A DNA stretch of 64,000 bases from Paraburkholderia terricola (GTDB lineage: Bacteria; Pseudomonadota; Gammaproteobacteria; Burkholderiales; Burkholderiaceae), in contig NZ_FRAB01000010.1 in NCBI RefSeq assembly GCF_900142195.1, forward strand, positions 62,001 through 126,000, written 5' to 3'. A program made the translations under genes and the position numbers. The notes under the pieces are model-generated. The model worked only from the letters and a program-made list of their open reading frames with translations. It searched no databases and was not told where the DNA came from. Shown one piece after another: positions 51,394-60,042 of this stretch; positions within the stretch are counted from its first letter, which is position 1; each line of letters opens with the position of its first letter.

Positions 51394-52790
51394 CGTCCAG
51401 GTGCTTTCTCGCCGTCGTCACCGGCGAGCAGTTGCTCGAAAAGATCCGCGTCGCCCATCTGTCCGCCTTTCAGCATGATCTCCATGCCGTCGAGTTCAGC
51501 ACGGTCGGCGTGAAGGCGGCATACGGTGACGCCTGCCGGGAGCGGCGCGAGATAGGACAAGCCCCAGGCGCCGAGCACGCGCACGGCGAAACTGGACGTA
51601 TCGCCGCCCGCAATGCCGATGCGTCGCAAGTGCGCGTTGCCGAGCACCTGTCGCAGCAGCGCGGCGCATGCGTGCGTGAGCCGCGGCAACGCGCCTGCCG
51701 TGTGTTCGGCACGGCGCGTCGTGAAGGCGAGGACGTTGCGTCCGTCGCGCAATGGTCCTGTTATCGCCGCGGCGCGCGTTGCCAGATAGTCGGACGCGCT
51801 ATCGCCGGTCATTTGCAGCGGGTCCAGTTCCACGCGCAGATACGAATGCGCGGCGGCAATCTGCACTTCGGTCAATGGCGAGAGGCTGCCTGCCAGCACG
51901 AACACCGGTCCTTCTGCGCGCGCCAGCGTTACGTGCTCGCGCGCTTCGGCGTGTTGATGTTCAGCGCGCGGATCCAGCGCCAGCGAATAAGCCTGCGCGA
52001 CGCTGCTCGCGCCTACCGCGAGCAAGGGCGCCGATTCCGCCGCGTGATGCGCGATCACGCGGCCAATCGCTTGCAGATGCGAGTCGTCGAGCACGTCGAA
52101 CAGCAATGCGTCGGGTTTCGATTCGAGCCGACGCCGCACCTCGGTTTGCAACGCGGCATCGCCGGCCGTGTAGCAGCGCCAATCGACCGATTGCACGTTT
52201 TCCACGCCCTGCCGTTGCAAATGCACACGCAAGTCCGCTTCGTGCATCGGCGTCACCGGATGACGGCTCATCGTCGGATGACGGTCGATCCGGTAGATCG
52301 ACTGTTGATGATCGTCCGCGCCCGCCGCCGCGAACAGTTCGGCGAACACGCAATAGCGCCGCAAATTCGGCTGCCCGCCGACCACCGCCACGAGCGGATT
52401 CGCGCAGTGCTCGCGCAGCGTGCGAATCGCCACGCCGATGCTGCCGATCTCCGGCGCGCTATCGAATGTCGAGCACACTTTGTAGTGCATCACGCGCACG
52501 CCGAGCGCGGCAAATGCGGCGCCGGCGCGCGACAGCTCCGCTTGCTGTTCAGCCGGCGACATCGTCCGCGCCGCGCCGGCAACGCCGAGCGCGTCGAGCC
52601 GCCCCAGCGTCGAAAGACGCGCGGCATCGGGTGGCGCGAAGAACAGCATGGTGCGCAGACCGGCGCGGGCGAGATGCGCGAGCGTGTCGGTCGCGCCTGT
52701 GAAGTCGTCGCCATAGAAGGCGTAATGCGGACCGTTGCCATGCAACCGGCGCGAGTCGCTGATCTCTTTGATGACCTGTGCCTCGCTCAC
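51390..52790 (-). CDS. Four-carbon acid sugar kinase family protein (DUF1537; OiaK-like)
   Basis: Kinase of 466 residues in the DUF1537 family, which phosphorylates acid sugars such as threonate or 3-oxo-isoapionate. The N-terminal domain has YAFYGDDFTGATDTL with conserved Asp pairs; the C-terminal nucleotide domain has GPVFVLAGSLSPLTEVQI, GIAGGDTSSFAVRVLG and LKGGQMG. It starts with GTG overlapping the RuBisCO-like gene stop by 4 bp (GTGA). DUF1537 kinase next to a RuBisCO-like protein is the arrangement of D-apionate catabolism, where the kinase (OiaK) makes the RLP substrate. Confidence 0.85.
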   Translation of the reverse strand: MSEAQVIKEISDSRRLHGNGPHYAFYGDDFTGATDTLAHLARAGLRTMLFFAPPDAARLSTLGRLDALGVAGAARTMSPAEQQAELSRAGAAFAALGVRVMHYKVCSTFDSAPEIGSIGVAIRTLREHCANPLVAVVGGQPNLRRYCVFAELFAAAGADDHQQSIYRIDRHPTMSRHPVTPMHEADLRVHLQRQGVENVQSVDWRCYTAGDAALQTEVRRRLESKPDALLFDVLDDSHLQAIGRVIAHHAAESAPLLAVGASSVAQAYSLALDPRAEHQHAEAREHVTLARAEGPVFVLAGSLSPLTEVQIAAAHSYLRVELDPLQMTGDSASDYLATRAAAITGPLRDGRNVLAFTTRRAEHTAGALPRLTHACAALLRQVLGNAHLRRIGIAGGDTSSFAVRVLGAWGLSYLAPLPAGVTVCRLHADRAELDGMEIMLKGGQMGDADLFEQLLAGDDGEKAPGR

Positions 52791-54085
52791 GCTCGCCCGC
52801 CGAAAAATGCCAATGCGCGCCGCAGTTCCGGCATATGCTCCGCGAACACCGGCAACGGCGTGTGTTCCTGCACGGCCGCCCATGCCTGACGCACGCTCGT
52901 CACGCCTGCCGCCGGACCATCGGGATGCGCGAGGATGCCGCCGCCCGACATGAACAGCAAGTCGGTGGAGCGCACCGCGTCGAATGTGGCTTGCACGGTG
53001 CCGGCCCACTGGCCCGACGAAAACGCCGGCAGCACCGGGTCGTCGCAACCCGACGCGAGCGGCTTGGCGCAATCGCGCGCCGACTCGATCACTTCGGCGT
53101 CGCTCTGCGCGAATTTGCCGGCGAGGCCGTGCACGTGCATGTGATCCACGCCGGTCAAACGCCATAGCGTCTGGTACGCCTGAAACGACATGCCGAGCGC
53201 CGGATCGCGCGACATCATCCCGTAGCCGTTGCGGTGCGCGTGCAGCACGAGCGGCGTGGCGCGGCGCAGCGCCTGGATTGCGGAAAAACCGCACCAGTTG
53301 ATGCTCGCCATCACGCAGGTGCCGCCCTCACACTCGACCAGTTCCGCATGACGGCGCATCGCGTCGAGTTCGTCGGTGATATTGAACGCGACCATCACGC
53401 GGCGGCCGCTGCGCTCGCGGTAGCGGCGCACTTCCGCCATCACCGCTCGCACGCGCTCGGCGAGCGGCGCATGCGCGGGGTTCGCGCAGACTTCATCGTC
53501 CTTGATGAAATCGACGCCCGCTTCGCACAACTCGCGCACCAGCGCCGCCGTTTGCGCCGCGCTCAAGCCCACGTTCGGCTTGATGATGGTGCCGATCATC
53601 GGCCCGCCCGTCACTTCGGTCAGCACGCGCGTGCCCGCCACGCCATGACGCGGCAGTTCGAAACGCGCGCGATACGCGACAGGCAAGCGCAGCGAGAGCA
53701 GCCGCATGCCGGTGACCTCGCCCAGATCGTACAGATTGCCGGCGACGGTGGCGGCAAGCGTCGGCAGATTCGCGCCGATGTTGGCGAGCGGAAACGACAG
53801 CGTCACGCGCGCGCGACGCCACGGTCCCGGCGTGCCCTGGCGCGCGAGCCATGCGCTCGGCAAGCTGGGTTGCGACGCGGGTTCGAGTTCCTCGATGCGC
53901 AGCACGCTCGCGCGGCTGCGTGCGCGCAGCGCATCCGATTCGTTGGCGACGCGCACGAATGTGCCGCTCGACTGCTCGCCCGCCATCACGTCGGCAACGC
54001 GGGCGGGATCGAGCGGCGTCTCGATCAGATAGTCGGCTTCGAGCGTGTCGTCGTGAACGGTGTTCCGTTGCAGCGTGGCGTTCAT
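52787..54085 (-). CDS. RuBisCO-like protein (form IV; 3-oxo-isoapionate-phosphate cleavage candidate)
   Basis: RuBisCO large-subunit homologue of 432 residues. Active-site features kept: IIKPNVG (Lys about 169), the carbamylation motif DFIKDDE (Lys about 195, Asp and Glu after it), HVHGLAGKFAQ (loop-6-like Lys), SSGQWAG and MSGGGILAHPDG. It therefore can bind Mg through a carbamylated Lys. Known RLPs of this type in apionate pathways (OiaX) cleave 3-oxo-isoapionate 4-phosphate. Coupled on both sides: its ATG overlaps the VOC gene and its stop overlaps the kinase start. There is no small subunit or phosphoribulokinase, so CO2 fixation is unlikely. Confidence 0.88.
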   Translation of the reverse strand: MNATLQRNTVHDDTLEADYLIETPLDPARVADVMAGEQSSGTFVRVANESDALRARSRASVLRIEELEPASQPSLPSAWLARQGTPGPWRRARVTLSFPLANIGANLPTLAATVAGNLYDLGEVTGMRLLSLRLPVAYRARFELPRHGVAGTRVLTEVTGGPMIGTIIKPNVGLSAAQTAALVRELCEAGVDFIKDDEVCANPAHAPLAERVRAVMAEVRRYRERSGRRVMVAFNITDELDAMRRHAELVECEGGTCVMASINWCGFSAIQALRRATPLVLHAHRNGYGMMSRDPALGMSFQAYQTLWRLTGVDHMHVHGLAGKFAQSDAEVIESARDCAKPLASGCDDPVLPAFSSGQWAGTVQATFDAVRSTDLLFMSGGGILAHPDGPAAGVTSVRQAWAAVQEHTPLPVFAEHMPELRRALAFFGGRA

Positions 54086-54621
54086 AGCGCGTTCAGATCA
54101 GGAAAGCGGCGCACCGGCTCACGGCCGTCCCAATCGCGCGACGCCGTGTAGATCATGTCGAACAGCCTGCCTTTCGGCCCGGCGATCTCCGAGAGTTCGA
54201 TGACCGTGCCCGGATGATCCTCGGTGTCGAAGTAGACAAAGCGCCCGTTGCGGCCCACCTCGCCGCTCATCGCGACCTCGAAGCCCTGCTCCTGCAAGCG
54301 CGCGAGGTCCGCGTCGAACGAGGTCGTCCAGTATGCGTTGTGCTGCAAGCCGGTGTTGCCGGCGGCGAGAAAATCGCGGTACATCGAGGGTGCGTCGTTG
54401 CGCGTCTGGATCAGTTCGACCTGCAATGGCCCCGAGTTCGCCAACGCCACGGAGTTGTGCACCTCGTACGATTGCCCGCGATACATGTAGTTCTCGATCG
54501 GCACGCGTTCGTTGTAGAACCACGGGCCCACGCCGAGCACGCGGCTCCAGTACTCCATCGCGGCCTCGATATCGCGCACCACGTACCCGGCCTGACGAAT
54601 CTCGCCAAAGAAACGACTCAT
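54082..54621 (-). CDS. VOC-superfamily (glyoxalase/dioxygenase fold) protein
   Basis: A 179-residue protein with two beta-alpha-beta-beta-beta modules. GEIRQAGYVVRDIEAAMEYWSRVLGVGPWF is the first; HNAYWTTSFDADLARLQEQGFEV and VYFDTEDHPGTVIELSE the second, with His and Glu as possible metal ligands. VOC proteins act as isomerases, epimerases, lyases or dioxygenases. It overlaps the RLP start by 4 bp, so it is probably an epimerase or isomerase preparing the kinase or RLP substrate; that is inferred, as I do not know it from the described apionate pathways. Confidence 0.82.
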   Translation of the reverse strand: MSRFFGEIRQAGYVVRDIEAAMEYWSRVLGVGPWFYNERVPIENYMYRGQSYEVHNSVALANSGPLQVELIQTRNDAPSMYRDFLAAGNTGLQHNAYWTTSFDADLARLQEQGFEVAMSGEVGRNGRFVYFDTEDHPGTVIELSEIAGPKGRLFDMIYTASRDWDGREPVRRFPDLNAL

Positions 54622-54714
54622 GAAACTCTCCCGATGCTGCCAGTTTTTAAAGGACGAGCGACGCCCCGGCGCGGCGGCAATGCAGCGCCCGAGTGTCGAA
54701 CCTGTGAAGAAAGC

Positions 54715-56601
54715 CTAGAGAAACCCGATCGAGATCCAGGGAATCGCCGCGACCAGAATCAGGCCGACGATCAGCGCGCCCATGTAGCCGACGATCGGGC
54801 GAATGCCCGCATCGGGATTGACCTTGCTGATCGCGCACGCCGAGTAGTAGCCGACGCCGAACGGCGGCGAGAAAAGCCCCACGCCCATCGACAGAATCAC
54901 GACGATCGCGTAGTGCACTTCATGCACGCCCGCGAGCCGCGCGATCGGAAACAGCAGCGGACCGAACAGCACGATCGCGGGAATCCCTTCGAGCACGCTG
55001 CCGAGCATCACGAACACGACGATCGACACGGCGAGGAAACCGTACGCGCCGCCGGGCATCGCAGCGATCCATTGCGCGAGGTCCTGCGAGAAACCGGATT
55101 GGGTGAGCGCCCACGCCATCGAGGTCGCGCAGCCGATGATGAACAGAATCGCGCCCGACAAAGTCGCCGCATCCACCAGCATGCGGCCGAGCCGCCGCCA
55201 TTCGAAACGGCGATAGACCAGCAGACCGATCAGCATCGAATAGGCGATGCCGATGGTCGACACCTCGGTCGCCGTCGCCACGCCTTCGACCACCGCCATG
55301 CGAATCACGAACGGCAGCGCCAGCGCCGGCAGCGACACGACGAACAGCCGCGCGATCTGCTGCTTGCTGAAACGCTGCGCGCCGCTCAGGTCTTCGTTGC
55401 GATAGCGCCACCACACCACCACGCACAGAATCAGCGCGAGCACGGCGCCCGGCAGCATGCCCGCGGTGAAGAGCGCGGCGATCGACACGCCCGTGACCGA
55501 GCCGATCGTGATCAGCACGATGCTCGGCGGAATCGTTTCGCTTTGCGCGCCGGTGGTGGCGAGCAGCGCGACGAGATCGCCTTCCGACGCGCCGCGTTTT
55601 TTCATCTCCGGGAACAGCACCGGCGCAATCGCCGCCATGTCCGCCACTTTCGAACCGGAGATGCCCGACACCAGATACATCGCGCCGATCAGCACGAACG
55701 ACAAACCGCCATGCACGTGACCGACGAGGCTCGCGAGAAATTCGATCATCGCGCGCGCCATGCCGGTCATTTCGATCAGCAAACCGAGGAATACGAAGAG
55801 CGGCACGGCCAGCAGCACCAGATGCGACATGCCCTCGTCCATGCGGCCGACCACTACTTCGAGCGGCGTGAAAGTCGAGAGGCCGAGATAGCCGAACGTG
55901 GCCAGCGCGAAAGAAAACCCGATCGGCACGCCCGAAAAAATGCCGATCGCCACCACGCCGACGAAGAAGATCACGAGATTGATCTTGCCAAGGCTCTGGA
56001 ACCACGGCCCGGCGAATACGGCGACGAGACCCAATAGCGCGGCAATCGCAAGCACGATCACGACGTCGCGCGCGCGGCTCACCTGCGCGAGACGAATCAT
56101 GCCGACCAGCAGCATGAGCGCGGCGCCGACCGGCAACGCGAGCGCGCGCCACGCGTTGCTGATCTGCAAGGCGGGCGTGACGATCGCCGCCTCACCGGAC
56201 GCATAGTTGTACGCGGGCACGATCAACAGCGCGAGCAACGCAATCGACGCCGCGATCGCCAGCGTATCGACGAATGCGCGCCGCCGCGGCGACAAGCGGC
56301 TGACCAGCGCCGTCATTCGCATATGTTCGCCGCGCCGCAACGCCAGCACCGCGCCGAGCATGGCGAGCCACAGGAACAGAATCCCCGCCAGTTCATCCGA
56401 CCACACCAGCGGCTGATGCAGCGCGTAACGGCTCACCACGCCCGCCAGCATGACGATCATTTCCACCGCGAGCAGCGCCGCCGCGCAGGCCTCCACCAGC
56501 GCGATCAAACCGCGATCGAAGCTGCTCAGCCAGCGGCGCGGCGTGCTCGCCGCGGGCAGCGCAACCGCTGCATCCGCTGGATTCAATGCGTGATTCGACA
56601 T
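54715..56601 (-). CDS. TRAP transporter permease, fused DctQ-DctM
   Basis: Inner-membrane permease of 628 residues. The N-terminal about 170 residues are the small DctQ domain (four segments, WSDELAGILFLWLAMLGAV typical); the rest is the large DctM domain with some twelve segments, including GVPIGFSFALATFGYLGL, SGISGSKVADMAAIAPVLFPEM and LGSVLEGIPAIVLFGPLLFPIA. It would import an organic acid with Na+. ATG 56601 has AGGAGA upstream. It lies between the TRAP binding-protein gene and the VOC-RLP-kinase genes on the same strand. Confidence 0.92.
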   Translation of the reverse strand: MSNHALNPADAAVALPAASTPRRWLSSFDRGLIALVEACAAALLAVEMIVMLAGVVSRYALHQPLVWSDELAGILFLWLAMLGAVLALRRGEHMRMTALVSRLSPRRRAFVDTLAIAASIALLALLIVPAYNYASGEAAIVTPALQISNAWRALALPVGAALMLLVGMIRLAQVSRARDVVIVLAIAALLGLVAVFAGPWFQSLGKINLVIFFVGVVAIGIFSGVPIGFSFALATFGYLGLSTFTPLEVVVGRMDEGMSHLVLLAVPLFVFLGLLIEMTGMARAMIEFLASLVGHVHGGLSFVLIGAMYLVSGISGSKVADMAAIAPVLFPEMKKRGASEGDLVALLATTGAQSETIPPSIVLITIGSVTGVSIAALFTAGMLPGAVLALILCVVVWWRYRNEDLSGAQRFSKQQIARLFVVSLPALALPFVIRMAVVEGVATATEVSTIGIAYSMLIGLLVYRRFEWRRLGRMLVDAATLSGAILFIIGCATSMAWALTQSGFSQDLAQWIAAMPGGAYGFLAVSIVVFVMLGSVLEGIPAIVLFGPLLFPIARLAGVHEVHYAIVVILSMGVGLFSPPFGVGYYSACAISKVNPDAGIRPIVGYMGALIVGLILVAAIPWISIGFL

Positions 56602-56680
56602 CCTGAAGTCTCCTCGCGACGGGCCGCCGCGCTTCGTCTCTTGCGCACTCACCGCTCGTGCTCGCTGGCGTAAGCCGAAC

Positions 56681-57706
56681 TCAAGCGAGCTTGCCGACCG
56701 ATTGTTCGAGCAGGTCCCACGCCTCATTGCCGAACTTGCCCTTCCATTGCGCGTAAAAGCCCGCTTGACGCAGCGCCGCGCGGAACGTATCCGGCGCGGT
56801 ACGGTTGATCGCAAGGCCCTTGCCTTGCAGATCGGCGATAGCCGCGTCGTTGAGCTTGCGCACATCCTCGCGCTGTTTCAACGCGCCTTGATTGAAGGCG
56901 TCGCTCGCAATGCCTTGCAGGTCTTTCGGCAAGCGTTGCCAGGCGCGCGGGTTCAATACGAACCAGTAGCCGTCCCACATATGATTGGTCAGCGAGCAGT
57001 ACTTCTGCACTTCATAGAGCTTCGCGACTTGCACGATCGGCAGCGGGTTCTCCTGCGCATCGACGATATGCGTTTGCAGCGACGAATACACTTCGCTGAA
57101 TTGCAAGCTGGTCGGCGCGGCGCCGAGACCCTTGAACATGTCGATGCTGAGCGGGCTCACCGGCACGCGAATCTTCAGGCCGCGCATGTTCTGCGCGCTC
57201 GTGATCGGGCCGTTGCTGGTGGTGGTCTGACGGAAGCCGTTGTCCCACATCTTCTCGAACGATTCGAGACCGGCTTTTTGCATCGCCGCGCGCACATAGG
57301 CGCCGAGCTTGCCGTCCATCGCGCTCCATACCTGGTTGTAGTCGCTGAACGCGAAGCCGACCGCGTTGATCGCAACGGATGGCGCGAGCGTCGACACCAC
57401 GAGCGCCGACGGCGTGAACATCTCGATGCCGCCGCTGCGCACCTGCGCGAGCATGTCGGTATCGCCGCCCAACTGGTTGTTGGGGAATATGCGGATCTCC
57501 ATGCGCCCTTTGGACGCCTCCTTGATCTGATTCGCCGCTTCCTGCGCGCGCACGTTCAATGGATGCGTGAGGGGCAAGTTGTTGCCGTACTTGAACACGA
57601 ACTCCGGGCCGGACGCAGCGCGCACGATCGACGGAAAGCCCAGCGCGCCCGCCACCGGTACGGCGGCCGCGGCACGCAGCAGCGTGCGTCTCGCGAGATT
57701 GGTCAT
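56681..57706 (-). CDS. TRAP transporter substrate-binding protein DctP
   Basis: Periplasmic solute receptor of 341 residues with a Tat-like signal (TNLARRTLLRAAAAVPVAG ... SIVRA). The DctP fold is seen in FKYGNNLPLTHPLNVRAQE, RIFPNNQLGGDTDMLAQVRSGGIEM and the conserved Arg region LKIRVPVSPLSIDMFKGLGA that binds the carboxylate. AAGGAGA precedes ATG 57706. First gene of the transport and catabolic run, divergent from the LacI regulator. Ligand probably a sugar acid. Confidence 0.92.
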   Translation of the reverse strand: MTNLARRTLLRAAAAVPVAGALGFPSIVRAASGPEFVFKYGNNLPLTHPLNVRAQEAANQIKEASKGRMEIRIFPNNQLGGDTDMLAQVRSGGIEMFTPSALVVSTLAPSVAINAVGFAFSDYNQVWSAMDGKLGAYVRAAMQKAGLESFEKMWDNGFRQTTTSNGPITSAQNMRGLKIRVPVSPLSIDMFKGLGAAPTSLQFSEVYSSLQTHIVDAQENPLPIVQVAKLYEVQKYCSLTNHMWDGYWFVLNPRAWQRLPKDLQGIASDAFNQGALKQREDVRKLNDAAIADLQGKGLAINRTAPDTFRAALRQAGFYAQWKGKFGNEAWDLLEQSVGKLA

Positions 57707-57745
57707 TTGAGTGTCTCCTTGCTTATAATTGATGTGACTGTCGAA

Positions 57746-57880
57746 TCCATCAAAAACCCTCATCGCTCTGAACAACGCCTTGATTTCCTGTCGCTGGTGT
57801 TGAGTCGTCGCGTGATAGCTGCAAGACTAGGCGTGCGCGGCAACCGCTGTCAAACCGCGAACCTGATGTTTTTTGATGGA
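57746..57880. promoter_or_regulatory. Inverted pair of TCCATCAAAAA elements between dctP and lacI
   Basis: TCCATCAAAAA at 57746-57756 and its exact reverse complement at 57870-57880, 113 bp apart (about eleven helical turns). They flank the divergent promoters and may be paired regulator sites able to form a loop. Confidence 0.5.
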
Positions 57881-57901
57881 CTTCCCCTGCGAAGGACTGC
57901 C

Positions 57902-58957
57902 ATGTCCGAACCGCTTCACCTCACCGCCGCCGCGCGCGCGCGCATTCCCGACATTGCGCGCGCCGCCGGTGTGTCGACCGCCACCGTGGATCGTGTGCTC
58001 AATGGCCGCGAAGGCGTGCGCGCCGTCACCGCGCAACGCGTGATGCACGCGGCCGCGCAACTCGGCTATCTGCTCACGCCTGGCGCGCCTGCCGCGTCCG
58101 CTTCCAAACCGATGCGTATAGCGTTTCTGCTGCCTGCCGGCACCAATCGCTACTTGCGCATGCTCGGCGACTATATCGACTTCGCTCACGCTCAGTGGAA
58201 CGCGTTGGACATGAAGTGCCGGGTGCATTACGTCGAGAGTTTCAACCCCAGGGAACTGGCCGACCGTCTGCTGCATTACGGACAACGCGCGGACGGCGTG
58301 GTGTTCATGGCGCTCGAGCATCCCGTGGTGCGCGACGCGGTGAATGCGCTCGCGGACCAGGGCGTGCCGGCGATCACGTTGATTTCGGATCTATCGAATG
58401 CGCGGCGGCTCGCTTATGTGGGCATCGACAATCGTTCCGCCGGACGCACGGCGGCGTTGCTGCTGGGGCGTTTCATGGGGCCGCGGCCGAGCGGCAAGAT
58501 TGCGATGCTTGCGGGCAGCCTCAACTATCGCGGGCATGAAGAACGCGAGATCGGCTTTCTGCATCTGATCGAATCGACCTTTCCGCAAGTGCGCGTGATC
58601 GGACTGCGCGAAGGACACGACGATAGCGAGCGCAACTACATGCAGACGCGCAAGCTATTGGAGCAGCATCCCGATCTCGCCGGCATTTACAACAGCGGCG
58701 GTGGATCGGATGGCGTCGCGCGCGCGATTGTCGAAGCGCGTTCCGAGCAGAAGATTCTGTTCGTCGGTCACGGCTTGACGCCCGATACGCGAGCGCTATT
58801 GATCGACGGAACGATGGACGCGTTGATCACGCAAACGCCGCAAGCGATGGTGGGAAATTGTCTGCGGATTTTCCGCAACGTGCGGGACAAACGCGATGCA
58901 ATGAGCGATGTGAAGCCGGTGCAATTCAGTATCGTTCTACGGGAGAATCTGCCTTGA
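57902..58957 (+). CDS. LacI-family regulator of the TRAP/RLP locus
   Basis: Regulator of 351 residues. N-terminal HTH is typical (IPDIARAAGVSTATVDRVLNGREGVRAVTAQRVMHAAAQLGY), followed by a periplasmic-binding-protein-like effector domain (MRIAFLLPAGTN, YVGIDNRSAGRTAALLLGRFMG, GIYNSGGGSDGVARAI, GLTPDTRALLIDGTMDALITQTP), closest in style to sugar-sensing regulators with a VDRVLNG motif. Divergent from dctP with paired inverted elements in the gap, so it is the likely local regulator. Confidence 0.9.
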   Translation: MSEPLHLTAAARARIPDIARAAGVSTATVDRVLNGREGVRAVTAQRVMHAAAQLGYLLTPGAPAASASKPMRIAFLLPAGTNRYLRMLGDYIDFAHAQWNALDMKCRVHYVESFNPRELADRLLHYGQRADGVVFMALEHPVVRDAVNALADQGVPAITLISDLSNARRLAYVGIDNRSAGRTAALLLGRFMGPRPSGKIAMLAGSLNYRGHEEREIGFLHLIESTFPQVRVIGLREGHDDSERNYMQTRKLLEQHPDLAGIYNSGGGSDGVARAIVEARSEQKILFVGHGLTPDTRALLIDGTMDALITQTPQAMVGNCLRIFRNVRDKRDAMSDVKPVQFSIVLRENLP

Positions 58958-59066
58958 GGTGCGAGGCTTTCTCTTCTTGTACGAGAAGGGTTTGTGGGCG
59001 CGCCTATGTCGGGCACGACAGATGCTGAATTACGAGCGTCTTCAAACTTCCACAAGGAGAACCATC

Positions 59067-59141
59067 ATGCCTTATCTACTTGGCTGGCTTCTCGGCGTTC
59101 CGTTGATCGTACTGGTCATCCTGTACCTCATTTTCCATTAA
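59067..59141 (+). CDS. 24-residue membrane peptide
   Basis: Tiny gene with a strong AAGGAG site. The product is one hydrophobic helix (PYLLGWLLGVPLIVLVILYL) ending IFH. It lies between the LacI and Lrp genes and is followed by two hairpins. It matches the style of small single-helix proteins found widely in Burkholderiales; function unknown. GGGCAC-GACAG-ATGCTG at about 59010-59026 is a weak sigma-54-like match upstream. Confidence 0.6.
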   Translation: MPYLLGWLLGVPLIVLVILYLIFH

Positions 59142-59559
59142 CGCTCGACCCACGCAGTGGGTCCGAAGAGGGTCCTGGCGCGGCGGCACGTCTTTACGTC
59201 GCCGCGCATTTCTCGGCGTCCGCATGCGGGCGTTTCTTCTCCTGTTTTCTTCCGCATACAGCGGCGAGGAATATGCGTCCATGCCCGGCGAGCGCCGTCT
59301 TCAGGCGAGGGTCGATGCCGGAATTCGCCCGCGTGCCGCCTTGGGTAAAAGCAGCGAGAACACCGGAGCGCGGCTTGTGGCCGCGACGCCGCAGGCTTGT
59401 CGCCTTGCGGACCAGTTGGTTGTTCCGAGCACGAATGCACCCTGAAAATATACCTGGAGGTGGGCTGGATAGGCTTCTTAAAGCAGTTGACGCATCGGCG
59501 GGCATTAGAACGATCTTCCGCTAGAATGGCATTTATCTGAACAAGCTTCCGAAAATGCG
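59142..59559. other. Intergenic stretch with two hairpins
   Basis: About 420 bp with no supported gene. Hairpins lie at 59147-59163 and 59178-59207. The Lrp gene promoter is probably near the right end, which is less GC-rich. Confidence 0.5.
59147..59207 (+). terminator. Double hairpin after 24-residue peptide gene
   Basis: First stem GACCCAC-GCA-GTGGGTC starts 5 bp past the stop. A second stem GCGCGGCG/CGCCGCGC has an inner ACGT/ACGT pairing. The second is followed by ATTTCTC. Likely transcript end. Confidence 0.5.
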
Positions 59560-60033
59560 ATGACTGCCCGTAATCGTCCACTGGATAACCAGGATCGAAA
59601 GATCATGCGCGAGCTGCAGAAGAACGCGCGCCTGAGCAATGCCGAACTCGCGGAACTGGTCGGCATGTCGACCACCGCGTGCTGGAATCGCACGCGTCAA
59701 CTGGAAACCGAGGGGTATATCCGCGGCTATGTCGCGTTGCTCGATCAGCAGAAGCTCGGTTTCGCGGACGTGGTGCTGCTGGAGGTCACGCTCGATCGCC
59801 ACGACGACGACGCCCTCGCCCGCTTCGGCGCCGAACTGGCGACGCTGACTGAAGTGCTCGAAGCGTATCTCGTCTCGGGCGACTACGACTATCTGGTGAA
59901 AGTGGCGGTCGACGGCACAGCGGGCTATGAGCGCTTTCTGCGCGAGAAGCTCTACAAGATCGCCGGCATTCGTCACAGCCGCTCGATGTTCGCGCTGCGC
60001 TGCATGAAGAGCATTCCTTCCGTGCAGGTTTGA
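59560..60033 (+). CDS. Lrp/AsnC-family transcriptional regulator
   Basis: Regulator of 157 residues: winged helix (LDNQDRKIMRELQKNARLSNAELAELVGMSTTACWNRTRQLE) and a C-terminal RAM ligand domain (VTLDRHDDDALARFGAEL, SGDYDYLVKVAVDG). It converges on a MFS transporter gene 9 bp away. The ligand is presumably an amino acid. Pairing with the YbfB-type transporter may be functional, but they are convergent rather than divergent. Confidence 0.9.
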   Translation: MTARNRPLDNQDRKIMRELQKNARLSNAELAELVGMSTTACWNRTRQLETEGYIRGYVALLDQQKLGFADVVLLEVTLDRHDDDALARFGAELATLTEVLEAYLVSGDYDYLVKVAVDGTAGYERFLREKLYKIAGIRHSRSMFALRCMKSIPSVQV

Positions 60034-60042
60034 AACGACGGC

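Noticed and set aside
52787..54085. RuBisCO-like gene as evidence for CO2 fixation
   Set aside because: No small subunit or phosphoribulokinase is present; the kinase, VOC and TRAP neighbours indicate sugar-acid catabolism.
56702..57901. Long plus-strand extension upstream of the LacI gene
   Set aside because: It is antisense to dctP. The LacI family start at 57902 explains the coding part.
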